DNA from: an uncultured Eubacteriales bacterium
GTDB taxonomy: Bacteria > Bacillota > Clostridia > Oscillospirales > Acutalibacteraceae
Direction: 5' to 3'
Assembly: GCA_934552855.1 (NCBI GenBank)
Contig: CAKTEU010000009.1
Location: forward strand, 1-64,000
Length of the DNA: 64,000 nucleotides
Shown: positions 7,725-15,898 of the stretch, piece after piece
Position numbering within the stretch: position 1 is the stretch's first letter
Layout: the number at the start of each line of letters is the position of its first letter
Translations under genes and position numbers: made by a program
The notes under the pieces: model-generated
What the model was told of the DNA's origin: nothing
Database searches by the model: none
Seen by the model: the letters and a program-made list of their open reading frames with translations, nothing else

Positions 7725-8981
7725 TTACACCTCCGCTGAAACAACAAGCTCTTTCTTTGAAAGCGAATGGATATCGTCCTTTTTGATTACAACATATTCC
7801 ATTTCACCCGGGCAAAGCTTGGGCTTTTTCTTTGAGTAAATAACTTTGTTTCCGCTCTTGACGGTGATTTTTGCGTTGCGATAAACGTCACGGACTCTGA
7901 AATAAAGCTTTACATCGTCCTCTGTGTCAAGATTGATGTTTTGCGGAACAACATAGCGAACTCCGTCGCCGGCCCTTGTTTCGGCATATTTGAACGAACG
8001 GCGGCGGTTTTTTGAAAGGATATATTTTGCTGCGCCTTCGCCGGCAAGCTGGCTTTCAAGCGTAACATAGTCAACGAGGTCATGAACCTGCAAAACGTTT
8101 CCGCAAGCGAATACGCCGGGACGGGTTGTTTGGCGGTTTTCGTCAACAACGGCGCCGTTTGTGACGGGGTCAATAACAATGCCGGCCATTCTTGTCAGTT
8201 CGTTTTCCGGAATAAGACCTACTGAAAGAAGGAGCGTGTCGCATTCAACAAACTTTTCCGTTCCGGGAATGGGACGGCGGTTTTCGTCAACATTTGCAAT
8301 TGTAACGCCCTCAAGCCTTTCAATTCCGTGGGTTTTGATAACGGTGCAGGAAAGCTTGAGCGGAATGCCGAGGTCTTCAAGGCACTGAACAATGTTTCTT
8401 GTGAGGCCGCCGGAATAAGGCATAAGCTCGCAAACCATTTCAACCTTTGCGCCCTCAAGAGTCATGCGGCGGGCCATGATAAGACCGATATCGCCCGAAC
8501 CGAGGATAACAATCTTTTTGCCGGGCATATAGCCGTCAATGTTGACATATTTTTGAGCCGTTCCTGCGGTCATGATTCCGGACGCACGGGAGCCGGGAAT
8601 ATCAAGCGCACCTCTCGGCCTTTCACGGCAGCCCATTGCAAGGACGATTGCCGTTGCAGAAATTTCAAGAAGTCCGTCGACTTTGTTTGTTGCAATGACA
8701 ACGTTGCCGGTTCTGATTTCGGTAACCATTGTGTCAACCTTAACGTCGATGTCGGTTTCTTTAACTTTTTCAATGAAGCGTGCGGCATATTCGGGGCCTG
8801 AAAGCTCTTCGCCGAAATAATGAAGACCGAATCCGGTGTGAATACACTGCTCAAGGATTCCGCCAAGCGTTTCCGCCCTTTCAAGAATGATGATTTTTTT
8901 AACGCCGCATTCCTTTGCTTTGAGTGCGGCAGCCATTCCGGCAGGACCTCCGCCGATAACAACAAGATCATATTTAAGCAT
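7725..8981 (-). CDS. FAD-dependent pyridine nucleotide oxidoreductase
   Basis: The 418-residue flavoprotein carries an N-terminal FAD-binding GGGPAGMAAALKAKE motif and a second NAD-binding motif in the middle (KIVILGSGDIGLIMARRMT). The C-terminal FAD motif is TTRPGVFACGNVLQVHDLVD. It is probably the NAD(P)H- or acceptor-linked half of the complex with the GlpA-like protein encoded 11 nt upstream. The ATG at 8981 sits 8 nt after GAGGTG, while the ATG at 8987 is too close to that site. Confidence 0.85.
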   Translation of the reverse strand: MLKYDLVVIGGGPAGMAAALKAKECGVKKIIILERAETLGGILEQCIHTGFGLHYFGEELSGPEYAARFIEKVKETDIDVKVDTMVTEIRTGNVVIATNKVDGLLEISATAIVLAMGCRERPRGALDIPGSRASGIMTAGTAQKYVNIDGYMPGKKIVILGSGDIGLIMARRMTLEGAKVEMVCELMPYSGGLTRNIVQCLEDLGIPLKLSCTVIKTHGIERLEGVTIANVDENRRPIPGTEKFVECDTLLLSVGLIPENELTRMAGIVIDPVTNGAVVDENRQTTRPGVFACGNVLQVHDLVDYVTLESQLAGEGAAKYILSKNRRRSFKYAETRAGDGVRYVVPQNINLDTEDDVKLYFRVRDVYRNAKITVKSGNKVIYSKKKPKLCPGEMEYVVIKKDDIHSLSKKELVVSAEV

Positions 8982-8992
8982 TTGCATTCACC

Positions 8993-10438
8993 TCACTTTG
9001 TCTTATTGAAAAGGATTTTTGAACCGTTTCCGTGTTTTGTAACCTGGTTCATCGGAATATCAAGTTCACGGGCAAGAATTTCAACAACCTTTGAGCCGCA
9101 AAAGCCGCCTTGGCATCTGCCCATTCCGGCTCTTGTTCTTCTTTTAACGCCGTCAACGTCTCTTGCGCCGCAGGGGGCTTTGATTGCGTCAACAATTTCA
9201 CCCTCGGTGATTCCTTCGCAGCGGCAGATTATCCGGCCGTAACGGGGATCTTTTTTAACAAGGGCTGCTCTTTCTTCGTCCGAAAGTTCGTTGACTCTGA
9301 CGGGGGCGGGTCTTGTTGTAACAAATTTTTCTTTTCTTTCATACTGCGGAGCCATTTCACGGAAAATCTGACCGACATATCTTGCAATTGCCGGAGCGGC
9401 GGTGAGACCGGGCGATTCGATTCCGGCAACGTTGATGAATTTGTCGTTCGCCTTGCTTCTTCCAATCACGAAGTCGCTGTTGTCGCCTGCAATGTGGGCT
9501 CGAAGGCCGGCAAAGGAGGTGATTGCGTTCCTTGTTGTGAGAGTGGGAATAACCTCTTTAACGGCACGTTTAACCTCGTCAAGTCCTTCAATCGTTGTGT
9601 CAACGTCAAGCTTGCTGTCAAAGTCAAGGTCAATTGCTGTCGGTCCCATAAGGACGTTTCCGTGCGCCGTCGGGGTAACAAGAATACCTTTACCCATTTT
9701 TGACGGGCAGTGGAAAAGAACGTGGCTGACCATTTTGCTTTCGTTTTTGTCAAGGAGATAATATTCGCCTTTTCTCGGAATAATTTTGAAGGAAGTGTCG
9801 CCAATCATGTTTGCAATCTGGTCGGAAAAAACGCCGGCGCAGTTGATGACATACTTCGCCTTTACAACGCCGGAAGCGGTTGTGATGAAGAAAAGGTCGT
9901 CTTTAAATTCAATGTCAAAAACGCCGCTGTTGCGCTTTACTCTTGCGCCGTTGAGACAGGCGTTTTCCGTTGCGGCAATTGCAAGCTCATAGGGGCTGAC
10001 AATTCCGGCGGTGGGTGCCCAAAGTGCGCCGATTGCTTTTTCGCTGATGTAGGGTTCCATTTCACGAAGTCTTTCCTGGCTGATGATTTCCATGTTGGGA
10101 ACGCCGTTTGCAAAACCTCTTTCAAAAAGTTCCTCAAGCGTCTGCATATCGTCCCAGGAATAAGCAACAACAAGCGAGCCGATGTTTTTATAAGGTACTG
10201 AAAGTTTGTTGCAGTAATACGCCATAAGGGACGCACCCTGAACGTTGAGTTTTGCTTTGAGCGAACCTGTTTCAGCGTCAAAGCCTGCGTGAACAATTGC
10301 ACTGTTTGCCTTTGAAGTACCCATTGAAATGTCGCTGAATTTTTCAAGCATAACAATTTTGAGGTTGAGCTTTGAAAGCTCACGCGTGATGAGAGCGCCG
10401 CAAACGCCTGCGCCAATCACGGCAACATCATATTGCAT
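8993..10438 (-). CDS. GlpA-like FAD dehydrogenase with C-terminal [2Fe-2S] BFD domain
   Basis: The 481-residue enzyme starts with a DAO-type FAD domain (YDVAVIGAGVCGALITREL), the fold of anaerobic glycerol-3-phosphate dehydrogenase GlpA and L-2-hydroxyglutarate oxidase. The last 90 residues form a BFD-like [2Fe-2S] domain with cysteines in IICRCEGITEGEIV, APCGARD and GMGRCQGGFC. With the next two genes it forms a membrane-independent complex likely to oxidise glycerol 3-phosphate or a 2-hydroxy acid. The substrate is not certain because no glycerol kinase or facilitator gene is adjacent. The start is set by GAAAGGATC 9 nt before the ATG. Confidence 0.85.
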   Translation of the reverse strand: MQYDVAVIGAGVCGALITRELSKLNLKIVMLEKFSDISMGTSKANSAIVHAGFDAETGSLKAKLNVQGASLMAYYCNKLSVPYKNIGSLVVAYSWDDMQTLEELFERGFANGVPNMEIISQERLREMEPYISEKAIGALWAPTAGIVSPYELAIAATENACLNGARVKRNSGVFDIEFKDDLFFITTASGVVKAKYVINCAGVFSDQIANMIGDTSFKIIPRKGEYYLLDKNESKMVSHVLFHCPSKMGKGILVTPTAHGNVLMGPTAIDLDFDSKLDVDTTIEGLDEVKRAVKEVIPTLTTRNAITSFAGLRAHIAGDNSDFVIGRSKANDKFINVAGIESPGLTAAPAIARYVGQIFREMAPQYERKEKFVTTRPAPVRVNELSDEERAALVKKDPRYGRIICRCEGITEGEIVDAIKAPCGARDVDGVKRRTRAGMGRCQGGFCGSKVVEILARELDIPMNQVTKHGNGSKILFNKTK

Positions 10439-10531
10439 AAGATCACCGATCCTTTCGTTTTCTTTTCTTATGTTAAAGCCGGTCCGTACTGTTGCTCGAA
10501 TAACAAAGGACAGGGCTTCTACTCACAGTAA

Positions 10532-10560
10532 ATAATACCACTAATATTTGGAATAGTCAA
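10532..10560 (-). promoter_or_regulatory. Promoter of the GlpA-like operon
   Basis: On the minus strand TTGACT, 17 bp, TATTAT. The leader is about 85 nt. Together with the terminator at 10641 this accounts for the 10439-10700 interval; nothing else is seen there. Confidence 0.7.
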
Positions 10561-10640
10561 CAAAAACAGGGATAGTGAAGCCCATTTTTTGTAAAATGTT
10601 TTTGGAAAATAGCAGCTGCTTCAGGGTAGCAAAAAACAAC

Positions 10641-10675
10641 CGGCCGACACCAATCAATCAAAACTGTGCCGGCCG
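10641..10675 (-). terminator. Terminator of the alcohol dehydrogenase gene
   Basis: CGGCCGACAC pairs with GTGCCGGCCG. On the minus strand it is followed by GTTGTTTTTTG. Confidence 0.8.
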
Positions 10676-10700
10676 ATTAATTAAATTTATGTATGTTTTT

Positions 10701-11906
10701 TTATTTCATGAGTCTTCTGATAACTGCTTCGCAGTCAGCTTCGTCCATGATTTTCGGAACTGGATAAAGCGGGTTGGCTTCTTTGAGCGCACGTTTAACG
10801 ATTGTCGGAATATCCTCTTCCTTGATGCAGTCAAAGCCGTCGGGAATATTCATGTTCTTGTTGAGGGTCTTGACGGCATCGATGAAAGCAAGTGCCTTTT
10901 CGCTGTCGGTTCCGTCGGTCTTAACGCCGGTGATAACGGCAAGCTTTGCAAGGCGTTTGTGAGCGGTTTCGCCGTAATATTCAAGAACATACGGAAGAAT
11001 AACAGCCATTGCAAGACCATGCGGAATGTGATAAAAACCACCGAGGTTGTGTCCGATTGCGTGAACATAGCCTACATATGCTCTTGTGAAAGCCATGCCT
11101 GCATAATAGGAGGCTTTGAGCATATTGTTTCTTGCTTCAATGTCTTTTCCGTTCTGATATGCCTTTTCAACGTTTGCAAAAATCATGCGTGTTGCTTTTT
11201 CGGCATAAGCTTCGGTTGAACGAACGTTGCTTTTTCCGATATAAGCTTCAACAGCGTGGGTAAGAGCATCCATACCTGTTGTTGAAGTGATGTGCGGCGG
11301 AAGTCCAACGGTAAGTTCCGGGTCAAGAACCGCATACTTCGGGCGAAGACGGGGGTCATTGATTGCGTTCTTTTCGTGGGTTGCCGGGTCGGAAACAACG
11401 GCGGCAAGTGTGGTTTCAGAGCCTGTTCCGGCGGTTGTGGGAACGGCAAAGAGCGGCGGAAGCTTGTGATGAAGCTTGATAACGCCTCTCATCTGTTTAA
11501 CGGAAAGCTTCGGGTTGGTAACTCTTGCGGCTGCAGCTTTTGCGCAGTCCATCGGTGAACCGCCGCCGAAAGCGATTACGCCCTCGCAGTTGTTGTCAAG
11601 ATAAAGCTGACGAGCGTCTTCAATGTTGTCGATTGTCGGGTTCGGCTGAGTTCCGTCATAAACAACATATTCAATTCCGTCTCTTTCAAGAGCGGCAAAG
11701 AGTCCGTCAAGAATATGAAGGCTCATAAGACCCTGGTCGGTAACGATGAGAACACGCTTGAGTCCTTTTGATTCAATGAGTGCGGGGAGGCGGTCAATTG
11801 CTCCCGGGCCTTCAAGAAGCTCTGGCTCCGACCAGTCAAACGCATACATGGCGATTTTCATGATTTTTTGAAAAGCTCTGTAATATGCTTTTTTAAGTTG
11901 CCACAT
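10701..11906 (-). CDS. Iron-containing alcohol dehydrogenase
   Basis: The 401-residue protein belongs to the group III (Fe-ADH) family. It has the NAD(P) site GGGSPMDCAKAAA, then PTTAGTGSETT. The metal site is formed by an Asp and three His in DALTHAVEAYI and AIGHNLGGFYHIPHG. It interconverts an alcohol or diol with its aldehyde, plausibly an ethanol- or butanol-type fermentation step that reoxidises NADH. The ATG at 11906 lies 9 nt after GAAAGGATG; the in-frame ATGs at 11918 and 11957 fit less well. It is monocistronic. Confidence 0.9.
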   Translation of the reverse strand: MWQLKKAYYRAFQKIMKIAMYAFDWSEPELLEGPGAIDRLPALIESKGLKRVLIVTDQGLMSLHILDGLFAALERDGIEYVVYDGTQPNPTIDNIEDARQLYLDNNCEGVIAFGGGSPMDCAKAAAARVTNPKLSVKQMRGVIKLHHKLPPLFAVPTTAGTGSETTLAAVVSDPATHEKNAINDPRLRPKYAVLDPELTVGLPPHITSTTGMDALTHAVEAYIGKSNVRSTEAYAEKATRMIFANVEKAYQNGKDIEARNNMLKASYYAGMAFTRAYVGYVHAIGHNLGGFYHIPHGLAMAVILPYVLEYYGETAHKRLAKLAVITGVKTDGTDSEKALAFIDAVKTLNKNMNIPDGFDCIKEEDIPTIVKRALKEANPLYPVPKIMDEADCEAVIRRLMK

Positions 11907-11962
11907 TTTGATTTTCATCCTTTCTTTCCGGAAAATCCGGATGCTGTACTTATGCAAAATAT

Positions 11963-11991
11963 ATTTTACTATTTTTTTACTGCCTTTTCAA
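11963..11991 (-). promoter_or_regulatory. Promoter of the alcohol dehydrogenase gene
   Basis: On the minus strand TTGAAA, 17 bp, TAAAAT, about 50 nt before the start codon. Confidence 0.6.
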
Positions 11992-12055
11992 GTATTATTT
12001 ATGAATTTTCTCATTAATCGGGATTTTATGGGAAAGATAAAGGGGTGTTAAGTTT

Positions 12056-12265
12056 TCAATTCCATGAAAATTTAATTTGTTTTTTGTTTGCGGCGCAATC
12101 GGAAAGATACAAATTGATAAGCGTCTGATACGGGATTCCGCAGATTTCAGACTGAGATTTAAAGTAGTCGATTGTGTCGTTGTCAATATTGATTGTTATC
12201 TGCTTTTTAAGCTTTTTTGCATAAGGGTTTTTCCGTGCATTTGAAAAATCATATTCTGCTTTCAT
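12056..12265 (-). CDS. BrnA-type antitoxin
   Basis: The 69-residue protein has an N-terminal part that probably contacts the toxin (MKAEYDFSNARKNPYAKKL), then a ribbon-helix-helix region (KKQITINIDNDTIDYFKSQSEICGIPYQTLINLYL). It follows the BrnT-like toxin by 10 nt. In this family the toxin gene comes first, and the antitoxin neutralises the toxin and binds the promoter. The start at 12265 has GAGGTG 6 nt upstream. Confidence 0.8.
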   Translation of the reverse strand: MKAEYDFSNARKNPYAKKLKKQITINIDNDTIDYFKSQSEICGIPYQTLINLYLSDCAANKKQIKFSWN

Positions 12266-12275
12266 ATTTGTCACC

Positions 12276-12560
12276 TCATTCATAATATTGTTTCGATTCG
12301 TTTTTAGTTGCTTTTCTTGCCGATATTATTCTTATTACGGTTTCGCTGTTGCGGCAGCAATGACACACAACAAGCAGATTGGCTTTTTGGCTGAAGCCCA
12401 ACAAAATAAATCTTTCCTCCTCTTCCGAATGTTCGGGGTCATTGATAAGCAAAGCTTCTTCGTCATAAAAGACCGTCATTGCCTCTTCGAAGGATATATT
12501 GTGTTTCTTTTTATTGATTGTGTTTTTGTTTTCGTCCCATTCAAATTTTATCATGTCCAT
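12276..12560 (-). CDS. BrnT-type toxin (ribonuclease)
   Basis: The 94-residue protein matches the BrnT family: FEWDENKNTINKKKHNISFEEA at the start, then a DPEHSEEEERFILLGFSQKANLLVVCH core and RIISARKATKNES near the end. Members are RelE-fold ribonucleases that stop translation until bound by BrnA. No ribosome binding site precedes the ATG at 12560 or the second in-frame ATG at 12554, and the -10 box lies only 6 bp upstream, so the message is probably leaderless. Confidence 0.85.
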   Translation of the reverse strand: MDMIKFEWDENKNTINKKKHNISFEEAMTVFYDEEALLINDPEHSEEEERFILLGFSQKANLLVVCHCCRNSETVIRIISARKATKNESKQYYE

Positions 12561-12566
12561 AATTAT

Positions 12567-12594
12567 ATTATAATTATTTTTTAATTATTGTCAA
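12567..12594 (-). promoter_or_regulatory. brnT-brnA promoter, start site at or next to the ATG
   Basis: On the minus strand TTGACA, 16 bp, TATAAT. The -10 box ends 6 bp before the ATG at 12560, so transcription should begin on the start codon. The AT-rich spacer (taattattttttaatta-like) is a likely site for autorepression by the complex. Confidence 0.75.
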
Positions 12595-12628
12595 GTGTAA
12601 AAGAATTATTCACCAAAGGAGAATTTTC

Positions 12629-13477
12629 ATGTCCAAAAAAATTGCAATCACAACCGAAAGTGCCGCAGACCTTTCAAAGGAATATCAAAAAAAGTTTGAT
12701 ATTCACGTCATACCCATGACTGTTCTTATTGGCGATGAGGAGTTTAAAGACGGAATTGACCTTTTGCCGACAGAGCTTTTTGAAAAAAGCGAGCTTTACT
12801 CGTCCATACCCAAAACCGCCGGAGTTTCGCCGCACGAATATAAACTCATTTTTGAAACACTGACGGAAAAAGGCTTTGACGTTGTTCACGTTGCACTCAG
12901 CAGTAAAATTTCCTCCTGCTTTCAAAATGCGCTGTTTGCGTCAAACGGATTTGATAATGTTTTTGTTGTTGATTCGCTCAATCTTTCCGCCGGAACGGCT
13001 CTGCTTGCAATTGAAGGAGCACATCTTCGAGACGGCGGCGAAACGGCAAAGAATATTGCAAAAAAGCTTGAGTCCCTTCGCATGAAAATCAGCACAAGTT
13101 TTATTCTTGAGGACACCGAATTTTTGCTCAAGGGCGGAAGATGCAGCAAAGGAGAAAAGCTTGCCGCAGACATTTTTTCGCTCAAACCTACGATAAATAT
13201 AGAAGGCGGCTCACTTTCGGTCGGAAAAAAGTTCAGGGGAAAAGAGCTTTCCGCTCAGAAAAAGTATATTGAAGAAAAGCTTTCTTCCTGTGAACCGAAA
13301 AAGAAAAACTGTATGCTCAATTATACAGCCTTTTCAAAGGATGAGGTTGACGAGCTTGTTTCATTCACAAAAGCAAAGGGAAAATTTGAAAACGTTGCGG
13401 CAAGCGAGGCGGGCTGCTGCATTTCATCTCATTGCGGAAAACGATGCATGGGAATCATTTTTGAATACGAAAAATAA
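12629..13477 (+). CDS. DegV family fatty-acid-binding protein
   Basis: The 282-residue protein begins with the family signature (KKIAITTESAADLSKEY and IHVIPMTVLIGDEEFKDGIDL) and has the TAGVSPHEY motif and the long second domain. DegV/FakB proteins bind a fatty acid and hand it to the kinase FakA for phosphorylation and entry into phospholipids. No fakA is nearby. AAAGGAG precedes the ATG. It diverges from the BrnT promoter. Confidence 0.9.
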   Translation: MSKKIAITTESAADLSKEYQKKFDIHVIPMTVLIGDEEFKDGIDLLPTELFEKSELYSSIPKTAGVSPHEYKLIFETLTEKGFDVVHVALSSKISSCFQNALFASNGFDNVFVVDSLNLSAGTALLAIEGAHLRDGGETAKNIAKKLESLRMKISTSFILEDTEFLLKGGRCSKGEKLAADIFSLKPTINIEGGSLSVGKKFRGKELSAQKKYIEEKLSSCEPKKKNCMLNYTAFSKDEVDELVSFTKAKGKFENVAASEAGCCISSHCGKRCMGIIFEYEK

Positions 13478-13525
13478 TTTTAAAAGCTTTTTACCAATTA
13501 TGTGTCATTATTTTTTCGTTTTCTG

Positions 13526-13554
13526 GTGACAAATCAAAAAAAGTATGCTATACT
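13526..13554 (+). promoter_or_regulatory. Promoter of the 13595 gene
   Basis: GTGACA, 17 bp, TATACT, about 40 nt before the ATG at 13595. Confidence 0.6.
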
Positions 13555-13594
13555 TTATTGAATATTTGAATTCCCGATAAAGGAGAACTCCAAA

Positions 13595-14467
13595 ATGAGT
13601 ATTGCAACCGATAATATAAAAAGCGTTCTTGAAGGACTTTCGCAAACGCTTTCAAAGCTCGGATTTGAAAAAACCGCTGATTTCACCGAAGAAGAAAACG
13701 ACGCTTTTGCCGTTTTTGCCGGTGAAAAGGGTGCGCTTAAAATCAAGTATGAAAACGAAATTGCCGCCGTTTACTATGCAGACGATGAAGCCGCACTTGA
13801 AGAGGGCGGAAAAAAAATTGTTGCTTCGCTTCTTCCCGAAAACGGAGACAATAAAGACGTGAACTACGTTGTTAACGAGCTTTCCGATTGCCTTAACGAA
13901 CGTTTCGGAAAAAAAGCCGCCGTTAAAAAAGCCGTAACCTCAAAAGGTCCGCAGACCGTTTCAAAAACAGCGGTTAAAAACGGTTCATATTATGACCCGA
14001 ACACCCTTGCAAGCAAGCTTTGCCTTGTTTTTCCGGAACTTCGTGAACCGTATAAACAAAACATTGCCGAATACGGCGAATTTCTTGGAGAGAAGTTTTT
14101 TACCGAATACGGAACCGAAAAGGTTATTAATGCGGTGAAGCAGAACAATCCGCAAACGATGAAAAAGCTTTTTCAAATTCTCAACGAAATTTATGAGGAC
14201 GGAACGAACGACACCCAAAGTCTTATTGCCGTAACCATTCTCGGCGAACTCAATAACGATCAGATTCTTCTTGCCCGCTGCGTTGATTACATGAGCGAAA
14301 CGCTTGCTCCGCCGGTTATCGAGGTTAACCGTTACCTTGCTTCTTCGGCAGGAAAAAGAGCGAGAAAAAAGCTTGAAAATCCCCCGGCATATAAACCGAA
14401 GAAAAAGAAAAAGCCCGGCTTTTTTGCTCAAATGATGTCCGGCGGCGGAGCAATGCCTCCAATGTAA
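13595..14467 (+). CDS. Conserved-looking protein of unknown function
   Basis: I do not recognise this 290-residue protein. Residues 1-105 look like a small alpha/beta domain (VLEGLSQTLSKLGFEKTADF, then AGEKGALKIKYENEIAAVYY). A short Lys-rich linker follows, then a mainly helical domain of about 130 residues beginning YYDPNTLASKLCLVFPELREPYKQN. The end is basic (KPKKKKKPGFFAQMMSGG). There is no signal peptide or membrane segment, so it should be cytoplasmic. AAGGAG precedes the ATG, and it has its own promoter and terminator. The first domain vaguely recalls bacterial YbjN/T3SS-chaperone-like folds, which I cannot confirm. Confidence 0.7.
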   Translation: MSIATDNIKSVLEGLSQTLSKLGFEKTADFTEEENDAFAVFAGEKGALKIKYENEIAAVYYADDEAALEEGGKKIVASLLPENGDNKDVNYVVNELSDCLNERFGKKAAVKKAVTSKGPQTVSKTAVKNGSYYDPNTLASKLCLVFPELREPYKQNIAEYGEFLGEKFFTEYGTEKVINAVKQNNPQTMKKLFQILNEIYEDGTNDTQSLIAVTILGELNNDQILLARCVDYMSETLAPPVIEVNRYLASSAGKRARKKLENPPAYKPKKKKKPGFFAQMMSGGGAMPPM

Positions 14468-14504
14468 TTTTGCCGCCGAGCGGATAAATCAAAATTTCAT
14501 TGCG

Positions 14505-14548
14505 GGGAATGTTGCAGTTTTGTTTTTGATTGCGGCATTCCCTTTTTG
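14505..14548 (+). terminator. Terminator of the 13595 gene
   Basis: GGGAATG-TTGCA pairs with TGCGG-CATTCCC and is followed by TTTTTG. A small CCGC/GCGG hairpin precedes it at about 14473. Confidence 0.7.
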
Positions 14549-14580
14549 TCACCGCTTTAGAAAACCGTACGGTTAAACTC

Positions 14581-14660
14581 GTAGGGGAGTCTTGCAAGGC
14601 TCCCGTGGAATTTAACCTTTTCCACTGCAAAAATTTATATGAAAACATACGCTTTTCCCG
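14581..14660. repeat. Degenerate GTAGGGG-palindrome repeat, copy 1
   Basis: It starts GTAGGGGAG and contains the palindrome GGGGAG-CTTGCAAG-CTCCC (14584-14604). Some 20 nt later comes TGCAAAAATTTATA, then ACGCTTTTCCC. The same parts in the same order occur at 43739-43820. It lies between the 13595 and 14727 genes. Confidence 0.5.
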
Positions 14661-14726
14661 CCCTAAGCCCAAGCTGTTTTAAAAAATAGACGATACATAA
14701 CGGAAATAATTCGGAGGTACATAAAA

Positions 14727-15833
14727 ATGGTAACAACGGCCGAAGAAAAAGATTTTGAAGAACTTTTGAAGTTTGAAAACAAAACTTTCAAAATTAAATT
14801 TGAAAACAAGGTTCCACGTGTATATGCTTTTTCAAAAAACGCAAAGCTTCACGGAGTCTTCAAGGATAACGAAAAAATTGTCGGTGGAATCTGCGTTCTT
14901 CCGGGTGAATTTTGTTTTGAAAACGAAAGGCTTGCAACCGCCGGAATCGGTTCGGTCGGCGTTGCAAAGTCGCACCGCAACTGCGGAATCATGAAAGAAC
15001 TTATGCAGTATGCCGAAAAAAAGAGCCTTGAACTCGGTGCGGATATCGGCTTTCTTTCCGGCTATCGCTTTCGCTATGAGCGTTTCGGTTACATTCCCGG
15101 CGGAATTAAATATGCTTTTGAAGTTTCCGACCATTTTATTGCCCACCGAAAAGTGAACGATACCGTTTCTTTTTCGCCGATAGAAAGCAAAGCGGATATT
15201 GAAACGGCGGAAAAATTTTATAATACGGTTCTTTTTGCAAAGCACAAAAGAGAAAGCGAAAAGTTCGGAAAAATCCTTTCTATGTGGCATAGCAGGGCAT
15301 TCCTCATTAAAGACGAAAGCAAAAACGCAATCGGCTATCTTGTTTTCAAAAAGGACGAAAATGCTGTTTCGGAGCTGATACTTTCCGACAATTCAAAGGC
15401 GGCAGATGTCCTTGTCTCTTTTGCAAAAAGCCAAAAGCTTAAAAACGTTTTTGTTTGGGCTTGCGATTTTCAACGTGAGCTTTTGAAGGAGCTGCTGTTC
15501 TTCGGCGAACATTACAAAATCGAATGTGCGTGCAGCATAAAAATTTTCAACTTCAAAAACTTTATTGAAAAAATGCTTCGGCTTAAAGTTTCTCTGTCGC
15601 CCGTTGTGAGCGGTTCGCTCGTCATAAAAATCGGTGACGAGACGCTTAAAATCGCCGCCCACGGGAAAGACGTTTCCGTTTTCGAAACGAACGAAACGCC
15701 GGAACTTTCTTTTTCAAAAACCGAAGCGGCAGCCGCACTCACACGGCCGGAATACGGCGGAACAAAAAGTGCGCTTTTCAATGCGTGGACTCCGCTTTGC
15801 CCGTTCGGAATTTTCTCGGTTGACGAGGTGTAA
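14727..15833 (+). CDS. GNAT acetyltransferase of the Eis type
   Basis: The 368-residue protein has an N-terminal GNAT domain with the acetyl-CoA motif VGVAKSHRNCGIMKELM, then GFLSGYRFRYERFGY. A second, degenerate GNAT-like half follows (about 150-270). A C-terminal SCP2-like domain covers about 275-368 (VSGSLVIKIGDETLKIAAHG). This three-part layout is that of the Eis family, which acetylates aminoglycosides, polyamines or peptides; the substrate here is unknown. A GGAGG site precedes the ATG. Confidence 0.82.
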   Translation: MVTTAEEKDFEELLKFENKTFKIKFENKVPRVYAFSKNAKLHGVFKDNEKIVGGICVLPGEFCFENERLATAGIGSVGVAKSHRNCGIMKELMQYAEKKSLELGADIGFLSGYRFRYERFGYIPGGIKYAFEVSDHFIAHRKVNDTVSFSPIESKADIETAEKFYNTVLFAKHKRESEKFGKILSMWHSRAFLIKDESKNAIGYLVFKKDENAVSELILSDNSKAADVLVSFAKSQKLKNVFVWACDFQRELLKELLFFGEHYKIECACSIKIFNFKNFIEKMLRLKVSLSPVVSGSLVIKIGDETLKIAAHGKDVSVFETNETPELSFSKTEAAAALTRPEYGGTKSALFNAWTPLCPFGIFSVDEV

Positions 15834-15854
15834 GATTATTTTTAGCAGCAAAAA

Positions 15855-15891
15855 AATCCGCCGCAAAGGAGCAAAACCTCTGCGGCGGATT
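15855..15891 (+). terminator. Bidirectional terminator
   Basis: The 11-bp perfect arms AATCCGCCGCA and TGCGGCGGATT lie between convergent genes, with T-rich flanks on both sides. Confidence 0.8.
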
Positions 15892-15898
15892 GTTATAT

